A model generated the notes under the pieces. That model did not search any database. It was not told the origin of the DNA and saw nothing but the letters and a program-made list of their open reading frames with translations. Positions 56,136 through 61,908 of a stretch of 64,000 bases of DNA are shown piece by piece. The translations under genes were made by a program, and so were the position numbers. Position 1 is the first letter of the stretch. Every line of letters starts with the position of its first letter. Source of the DNA: Phaeobacter sp. HF9A (GTDB lineage Bacteria; Pseudomonadota; Alphaproteobacteria; Rhodobacterales; Rhodobacteraceae); NCBI RefSeq assembly GCF_011806385.1, contig NZ_JAATOX010000004.1, positions 1 through 64,000 on the forward strand, read 5' to 3'.

Positions 56136-56703
56136 CCTGCTCGCCCGCCTTCCTGTCTAGCAATGCAATCCGTCCCTCGGCAGAAGCGCGCGAGGTCTGC
56201 GTGCCATGCCCTTTTTCCGCCTCCGCCAGCGCCAGCCGGAACGCATCCAGCGCCGCCTCGCGGTCGCCTTCGGCCAGCAAACATTCCCCCAGCCGCATCA
56301 GCCCCTCGGGGTTGGTGGCATCCAGCGCCACAAAGGTGGCAAAGGCATCGCGCGCCGCGCGCGCATCGCCCTGTTGCTGAAGACAGGCGCCGAGGCAGTA
56401 GTGATTGCGCCCTTCCAGCGGATCAATCAGCACCAGATGCGTAAAGATCACCCGCGCCCGTTCAAAATGAGCCTGGGTCAAAAGCCCGTAGCCATAGCCG
56501 TAAAGCACATCGAGATCGTCGCGGCTCAGCCCCTGGATCTGCGCCAGGGTGCGCCCCTCTTTCAGACCCTGGAACACGGGGTTCTCCGCCATTCCCGACT
56601 CTGTCTCGAAGGTCTCGACCGCGGCAATGATCGCCTCCACCGTCGCGCGATGTTCAGGCGCGTTGAGCGCGGTTACAAACGTGTCTGCATCAAACTGGGT
56701 CAT
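56125..56703 (-). CDS. SycD/LcrH-like TPR chaperone (sctE-linked)
   Basis: A 192-residue class II chaperone: D-D-L-D-V-L-Y-G-Y-G-Y-G-L-L-T-Q-A-H-F, then A-R-V-I-F-T-H-L-V-L-I-D-P-L-E-G-R-N-H-Y-C-L-G-A-C-L-Q-Q, and A-L-D-A-T-N-P-E-G-L-M-R-L-G-E-C-L-L. These are the three TPR repeats of SycD/LcrH. Directly upstream of sctE, it is the likely chaperone of that translocator. A second SycD-like gene is at 52680-53240, so each translocator may have its own. Confidence 0.88.
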   Translation of the reverse strand: MTQFDADTFVTALNAPEHRATVEAIIAAVETFETESGMAENPVFQGLKEGRTLAQIQGLSRDDLDVLYGYGYGLLTQAHFERARVIFTHLVLIDPLEGRNHYCLGACLQQQGDARAARDAFATFVALDATNPEGLMRLGECLLAEGDREAALDAFRLALAEAEKGHGTQTSRASAEGRIALLDRKAGEQDAD

Positions 56704-56758
56704 GGCGCTACTCTACTGCCCCTTCCGGGCGGGGCGGGTGACATTGATCACAGGGGTG

Positions 56759-57139
56759 TCACCAGCCAAGGGACTTGAAACGGCCATCCAGATCGGCCAG
56801 CACCCCCTCGATGCGGGTCGGGTCGATGTCTTCCTGGCGCAGCCGCGCCACCAGCACCGGCTGATCGTATTTGTTGCGTGCCGCGTGGATCGTTTGGCCG
56901 TCGTCATCGGATATCCCGGCCAGCCCCGCCAGCTGCGCGAGGTTCTGCACCCCATCAAGCAACAGCCGCCGGGTCAGCGAAATCAACACCTCGCCGCTTT
57001 GCGCACTGACGATCGAAACCCGTCCCATTTCCTCGAAATCGAAACCGAAACTCCCGTCAGAGGCCGGCACGGCGGTCAGCTCCATGGCGTCGGCGTAGCG
57101 GCTGACGGCCGAAGCCACGTATCTGGAAAGATCTGTCAT
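56759..57139 (-). CDS. CesT-like T3SS chaperone (sctW-linked, SycN-like?)
   Basis: A 126-residue protein with a class I chaperone shape: G-S-F-G-F-D-F-E-E-M-G-R-V-S-I and E-V-L-I-S-L-T-R strands and a C-terminal helix (T-R-I-E-G-V-L-A-D-L-D). It starts nine bases after the sctW stop. In Yersinia, YopN is bound by the SycN-YscB chaperone pair; this gene is in the right place for one of them. Confidence 0.7.
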   Translation of the reverse strand: MTDLSRYVASAVSRYADAMELTAVPASDGSFGFDFEEMGRVSIVSAQSGEVLISLTRRLLLDGVQNLAQLAGLAGISDDDGQTIHAARNKYDQPVLVARLRQEDIDPTRIEGVLADLDGRFKSLGW

Positions 57140-57148
57140 AATTTATCC

Positions 57149-58339
57149 TTAGGCGTCGTACTGGGCGTCTTCGGCGGCAACCAGCCGATCTGACAGCGAA
57201 ACGAGAATACGCGACTGGCTCAATCGCGCGCTGTCTGATGAAAACGCCGCATCGGGCAACTGACCATGCAGGTCGCGCAAGAGGTTGGTCACCGCGACCG
57301 GCACCTCGGGAGGCTCGGCCTCATAGGGTTTCACCAGTTTCTCCGCCTCCGCGCGCGATGGCGTCGGCGAGGAGGTAAAGCCAAGCAGCCGCGCCGCGAT
57401 CTCTTCGCTGTCGGGGCGCTTGACCGCCTGGCCGGGCGGAAGCATGCGGTCCAGCGTCATCGTTACCGAGGCGGTCATATCCAGCACGGTGCGCAGGGTC
57501 TTGAGTTTCGACAGCTCCGTCACCACACCGCCCAATTGCGCAGCATCGGTCGAGGGCCCAAAGCTTGAGATATCCGCCCCGGCGGTGGCGATGAAACTAT
57601 CGACCAGCTGATCGTAATTCTGCGACAGGTCGAACTGCCGCAATGCGCCGAACAGCCGTCCCAGGTTGGGCGTATCGCGCAGCATCTCGCGATAGGAATT
57701 GCGATAGGCTTCGGGATCGGTGCCAATCTCGCCGGCCATTTTCTGCGCCTGCCCGGCCGAGGCAAAGCCGGCCCGGATCTCGCGCGCGACATCCGGCTGA
57801 CGCATCTCCTGGCGCAGCGTATCCAGAACCGCCACATAGCCCGCGGAGGCGCCGGATTGCACCGCGTTCTCGCGGATGGTTTCAAGCGCGGCGAACTGGT
57901 GGGTGATATCGTCATCAAAGGCTTGCAGCAATTCGCGCAGGTCCTCGGCGGTCGCCATGCCCGACCCGCCGCCCTGTTGCTCGAACAGCTCTTCATAACC
58001 GGCGAATTGCTTTGCCAGATCGCGCAGCCGGTCCTGAGACGGCATATCGGGCAGCTTGTCGTAATATTCGGCAATCCGTCCCAGCGCCTCCAGGTTGGAG
58101 GAGGCACCGCGCCGCAGCTTCATCTTGTCGAGGTCACTCTTGCCCCGTGTCGCCGCCGCCATGCCCAGCTCTTCGAGCGCATCGGTAATATCGGCCTGCT
58201 GCGGCGTGGCCCGGACGCTTTCACCCGAAACGCGCGATTTTCCAAGCTGCTCGGCCATGACCTCGCTGCCAACCGGCGAGGCCGCATTCTGGGTGGCAAT
58301 CTGGCTTTGGACGGTTTCGCGGGCGGAGGTAATGCTCAC
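57149..58339 (-). CDS. sctW: T3SS gatekeeper SctW (YopN-TyeA fusion type)
   Basis: A 396-residue protein. Residues about 40-300 resemble YopN/InvE helical X-bundle repeats (E-L-L-Q-A-F-D-D-D-I-T-H-Q-F; S-Y-R-E-M-L-R-D-T-P-N-L-G-R-L-F). The last 90 residues (V-P-V-A-V-T-N-L-L-R-D-L-H, then S-Q-S-R-I-L-V-S-L-S-D-R-L-V) resemble TyeA, which is a separate protein in Yersinia. The GTG at 58339 with GAGGA seven bases upstream is the best start; ATG 58375 lacks a ribosome site. It blocks effector release until translocators have gone out. Confidence 0.85.
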   Translation of the reverse strand: MSITSARETVQSQIATQNAASPVGSEVMAEQLGKSRVSGESVRATPQQADITDALEELGMAAATRGKSDLDKMKLRRGASSNLEALGRIAEYYDKLPDMPSQDRLRDLAKQFAGYEELFEQQGGGSGMATAEDLRELLQAFDDDITHQFAALETIRENAVQSGASAGYVAVLDTLRQEMRQPDVAREIRAGFASAGQAQKMAGEIGTDPEAYRNSYREMLRDTPNLGRLFGALRQFDLSQNYDQLVDSFIATAGADISSFGPSTDAAQLGGVVTELSKLKTLRTVLDMTASVTMTLDRMLPPGQAVKRPDSEEIAARLLGFTSSPTPSRAEAEKLVKPYEAEPPEVPVAVTNLLRDLHGQLPDAAFSSDSARLSQSRILVSLSDRLVAAEDAQYDA

Positions 58340-58394
58340 TTTGGAATCCTCATCTTGCTTGCCTTTGCCTAGCATGGGCGCGCAGACAGGCCCG

Positions 58395-58408
58395 GTGTCA
58401 GATGACAC
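58395..58408. promoter_or_regulatory. Palindrome GTGTC-AGAT-GACAC in the sctW/sctT gap
   Basis: A second perfect 5-4-5 palindrome of the same form as 39432-39445, between the divergent sctW (56 bp away) and sctT genes. It covers the first possible ATG of sctT, which suggests that translation of sctT may start downstream or that the promoters are very close. Confidence 0.55.
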
Positions 58409-59277
58409 AATCGGTTTTCGCGCCCGGCGGCATTGTGGCAGGGCTAGTAAAGGACATGACCTTGGACCAGATCGTTGCCCTGTTTCGCGAAGGCGAGCAC
58501 ATGCTCGCGGCGTTCTTGCTGTGCCTGCCGCGCGCCTATGCCTTTGTTGCGGCCTCACAGCTTCTGTCGCCCACCGCGGTGCCGCGCATGGCCCGCAATG
58601 TGGCGATCCTGGTTATCGCCCTGCCGCTGACGCCGCTGGCCATTCCCTTCGCGCCCGTTCTACGAGACAATATCGGCCTCTTCATGATCTATTTCGCCAA
58701 AGAGGCCGCGCTGGGTCTGGTGATGGGGTATCTGGTGTTCTGGATGTTCTGGGCGGTGCAGGCGGCCGGCAACTACATCGACAACCAGCGCGGCGCGGCG
58801 ATCGCCTCCTCCATCGACCCGCTTCAGGGGCACGAGGCGTCACCGCTGGGCCTGTTGTGTTCGCAGGCCTTCATCACCTATTTCTTTTCGGTGGGCGGCT
58901 TCTTGATCTTCATTCAGATGCTCTACCGGTCCTACGAGAACTGGCCGATCTTTGAGACGCTGCCGCTGACGGTCAAGGACTTCCCGCAATTGCTGCTCAA
59001 TGTGCTGGATCACGGCACCATGCTGGTGGTGCTGTATGCCGGTCCGGTGATCGCGATCATGTTCCTGGCCGAATTCGCGCTTGCCATGGTCAGCCGTTTC
59101 GCGCCGCAGATCCAGGTGTTCATACTTGCGATGCCGATCAAGAGCGCGCTCGCCGTGTTCGTATTGATTTTCTACATTCCCCTGCTGTTCCGATACGCCC
59201 TTGGCCAGCAGGACCAGATGTGGAGCTTTCTGGATATGTTCTATGCCATCCTGAGGACCGCAAGCGAGACCCCCTGA
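58402..59277 (+). CDS. sctT: T3SS export-apparatus protein SctT (YscT/FliR family)
   Basis: A 291-residue inner-membrane protein with about six hydrophobic helices. A-F-L-L-C-L-P-R-A-Y-A-F near residue 37 and G-N-Y-I-D-N-Q-R-G-A-A-I-A near residue 124 are FliR/SctT marks. ATG 58402 gives the longest form, but it overlaps a palindrome and has no ribosome site. ATG 58456 (M-T-L-D-Q-I-V) gives a 273-residue form that fits family N-termini better. It completes the SctRST gate but stands apart from sctR and sctS. It converges with sctC after 19 bp. Confidence 0.94.
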   Translation: MTQSVFAPGGIVAGLVKDMTLDQIVALFREGEHMLAAFLLCLPRAYAFVAASQLLSPTAVPRMARNVAILVIALPLTPLAIPFAPVLRDNIGLFMIYFAKEAALGLVMGYLVFWMFWAVQAAGNYIDNQRGAAIASSIDPLQGHEASPLGLLCSQAFITYFFSVGGFLIFIQMLYRSYENWPIFETLPLTVKDFPQLLLNVLDHGTMLVVLYAGPVIAIMFLAEFALAMVSRFAPQIQVFILAMPIKSALAVFVLIFYIPLLFRYALGQQDQMWSFLDMFYAILRTASETP

Positions 59278-59296
59278 GCCCCGCTTGCGCCGCCGC

Positions 59297-61603
59297 TTAC
59301 TTTGCCGCCGACATCAGCTGTAGCTGCCGGGTCAGATCGGTCAGCTGGTTGGTGTTGCGGGCCACGCGTGGCGTCAGCAGGATCAACAGCTCGGTCCGCA
59401 CCTGGGTGTTTTCGGTCTGGTTGAACGCATGACCCAGCACCGGGATCTTGCGCAACACCGGAACGCCGCTTTCGTTGTTCTCGGACCGCTCCTGAATAAG
59501 CCCGCCCAACAAGATCGTATCGCCCGACTTCACATTGACCTGGCTTTTCACGCTGCGCTGCGACACCACCGGATTGGACCCGGCAGCCGTATCGACAGAC
59601 GCCGCGCTGCTGATCTCCTGGGAAATATCCAGCGTGACGCCATTGGACGGCGAAATCGTCGGCTCCACCTCCAGGATCACCCCGACGTCCTTGGCCTGAA
59701 CCTCCTGCGTGACGACCACATCGCCACCAGAGTTGGAGGTCTGCGACGCCACCACATAGGGGATCTGGTCGCCAACGGCGAGCCGGCCCAACGACCCGTT
59801 GGTGACCGTCAGATAGGGCGATGAAATCACCTTGACGTTGGTTGCCGATTGCAGCGCGCTCAGCACCAGCTGGCGGTTCTTGTCCTTGCCCAGAATGGCA
59901 GAGAAACCCGCGCCGCCCCTGTCGGAGGCCGAAAGCGAGCTGGACGAGCGCAGCGACACGCCGTTGGTCTCCAGGAAGGCCTGAACCCCATACTGAAGCG
60001 CATCGTTGATCGTCACCTCGACGATGGTGGCCTCAATCACCACCTGCGCCTTTGGCGTGTCCAGAACGCGGATCACGTCGTTGATCCGTTTGAAATCCGA
60101 ATAGGTTGATCGCACCATAAGCGCGTTGTTTCGCGTGTTTGCGGTGATCTGCACCGGATAGGTCGCGGATGTGCCGGTCACCGCCCGCGGATCCGGTGCC
60201 GGGGCGTCCTCGCTCTGGCCATTGCGCAGGAAACGCGGCGCGCTGGCACCGGTGACGCTGACTCCACGGCCCGAGGTTCCCGCATTGGCGCTTTCGGCGG
60301 CGGCGGCAATAATATCCGAGGTCTCGGCTGTTGTTTCGCTGCTGGCGCCCGGCTGGCCCTGTCCGGCAAAGATCTGGTTGAGCTGCTCCGCCGCCTCGCG
60401 CGCATCCAGATGCGCCAGTTGAATCACGCGCAGGCTGACTTCATCCTGGCTGTTCACGTCCAGCCCCATCGCCAGCTTGCGCGCCGCGTTCACCGCCGCC
60501 TGCGACTCCGCCACGATCAGCAGCGAATTGCGCTGTTCGATCGGCAGGAAAAAAGCGTCGCCAAGGCTGCGTTGCGCATAGATATCCCCCATCTGGCGCG
60601 CGACAACCGCAGGCGCGGCCCGGCGCATCGGAAGGATGGCGAGCTTTTGCGAACGCCCCGGACGCCCGGCGAGCATGCGCACCATGTCCTCGATGGACTC
60701 AAATTGCGACGGATCGCCCCGCACCACAATGCTGTTGCTGCCCGGCACCGCCGCAACCACATTGCCCGGCGGCACCAGTGATCCGGCCACATCCGCCAAG
60801 TTTTCCGGCACCGGCCCAGACAGTTCAATGACATAGGTCTGGTCGCTCTCAAGCGTGCTGCGCCCGCGCAGCCCGGTCAGCCGCTCCAGCTCCTCAGGCC
60901 GGCCGATATGATAGACCGAGTTGAAATACTGCATCAGATAGCCCCGGCTGGCGAGAATATCAGACAGAACCTGCAACACCTGCGACTTGGAAAATTCCTT
61001 TTCCGAGCGGAAGATAATCGTGCCTTCGACACTGTCGGAAATGATGTAGTTCACCCCCAGGATGCCACCCAGGATGTTCTCGGCGACATTGCGCAGCGGC
61101 TCGTTGGTGTAGTCCAGCGCAACCCGCGGCCCGCGCCCCAGATCGCCCTGCCATTCGCCACCGATGATCTGCTGCCTGCGCAGGGGCTCGATCACCAGCA
61201 TCGAGGTGTCAAAATCAAATTGCTCTTCGGTGTTCGGGCCGGTCAGCGCGGGCTGGTTCAGCTGACGCGTATCAAGGTATCCGGTCGGCTCCGCCCCCCC
61301 GGCAGCGGTCAAACGCGGCGCCGGCTTTGCCGAAAACACGGTCTCGCGCAGGTTTTGCGCGGAAAAGAACCGCTTGAGGGCCGTGTCGTCCTGGGCGACC
61401 GTAATCACCTCCGGCCCGCCGCCGCGCGGATGGGCGGTAACGAGCTTTGGCGCGGAATCCGATGTTGTTCCGGGTCCGGTCGCGCAGGCCGCCAGCAGCA
61501 GGCACAGCCCGAGCATCCGCAGGTTTGGCGCACGCCAGCTGGCCAGGCCGGCGCGCAACGCCTCGGCTGCCACCGTGAAACTCCTCAAACCGTTCAAGCC
61601 CAT
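59297..61603 (-). CDS. sctC: Outer-membrane secretin in the T3SS locus (SctC, GspD-like architecture)
   Basis: A 768-residue secretin lipoprotein: lipobox L-A-A-C at Cys40, N0 domain at about residues 125-200 (L-D-Y-T-N-E-P-L-R-N-V-A-E-N-I-L-G), N1-N3 repeats with I-V-V-R-G-D near 285, a Gly/Ala/Ser-rich linker, and the C-terminal secretin domain with G-D-T-I-L-L-G-G-L and V-P-V-L-R-K-I-P-V-L-G. The N0 type, length and the V-P-V-L-x-x-I-P-x-L-G end resemble type II secretion GspD more than typical SctC (about 500-600 residues). The ATG at 61603 follows GGAG. With no T2SS genes around, it should serve the injectisome. Confidence 0.88.
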   Translation of the reverse strand: MGLNGLRSFTVAAEALRAGLASWRAPNLRMLGLCLLLAACATGPGTTSDSAPKLVTAHPRGGGPEVITVAQDDTALKRFFSAQNLRETVFSAKPAPRLTAAGGAEPTGYLDTRQLNQPALTGPNTEEQFDFDTSMLVIEPLRRQQIIGGEWQGDLGRGPRVALDYTNEPLRNVAENILGGILGVNYIISDSVEGTIIFRSEKEFSKSQVLQVLSDILASRGYLMQYFNSVYHIGRPEELERLTGLRGRSTLESDQTYVIELSGPVPENLADVAGSLVPPGNVVAAVPGSNSIVVRGDPSQFESIEDMVRMLAGRPGRSQKLAILPMRRAAPAVVARQMGDIYAQRSLGDAFFLPIEQRNSLLIVAESQAAVNAARKLAMGLDVNSQDEVSLRVIQLAHLDAREAAEQLNQIFAGQGQPGASSETTAETSDIIAAAAESANAGTSGRGVSVTGASAPRFLRNGQSEDAPAPDPRAVTGTSATYPVQITANTRNNALMVRSTYSDFKRINDVIRVLDTPKAQVVIEATIVEVTINDALQYGVQAFLETNGVSLRSSSSLSASDRGGAGFSAILGKDKNRQLVLSALQSATNVKVISSPYLTVTNGSLGRLAVGDQIPYVVASQTSNSGGDVVVTQEVQAKDVGVILEVEPTISPSNGVTLDISQEISSAASVDTAAGSNPVVSQRSVKSQVNVKSGDTILLGGLIQERSENNESGVPVLRKIPVLGHAFNQTENTQVRTELLILLTPRVARNTNQLTDLTRQLQLMSAAK

Positions 61604-61745
61604 GTATTCAACTCCTGCCTGGGCGGGCTTCGCGGCCGCCCCCGGATATGGCGAAATCGCCGTTCCTGTTTTTTCGCAACTATATCGGACTACCCTGCCG
61701 ATAGAAGCGATCCGGCCGCCGCAGGCACGGCCGGCCTGTCCGCAA

Positions 61746-61759
61746 GTGATATTTGTCAC
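61746..61759. promoter_or_regulatory. Crp-like site GTGA-N6-TCAC between sctC and sctD
   Basis: GTGA-TATTTG-TCAC has the core of a Crp operator (TGTGA-N6-TCACA with both outer bases changed). It lies in the 305-bp gap between divergent sctC (143 bp away) and sctD (150 bp away). The Crp-type regulator at 38719 has an R-E-x-V-x-K recognition helix, which fits GTGA half-sites. The rest of the gap shows nothing clear. Confidence 0.4.
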
Positions 61760-61908
61760 CTGCTGCCGCACCGAACGGGACAACACATGGACCCGGAGCG
61801 GCGCTTTTCCTAATTTCAACCCGCGATATTCGGTTCGAGTCAGTTTGTTCCGAGCAAAGACCCGGTTGAATTCGACCAATACCACCCCGAACGGGGCGAA
61901 AGATCACA

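Noticed and set aside
40559-59277. Considered whether the export genes belong to a flagellum
   Set aside because: Needle, secretin, SctJ lipoprotein, translocators and gatekeeper are present, and no flagellin, hook or basal-rod genes are seen.
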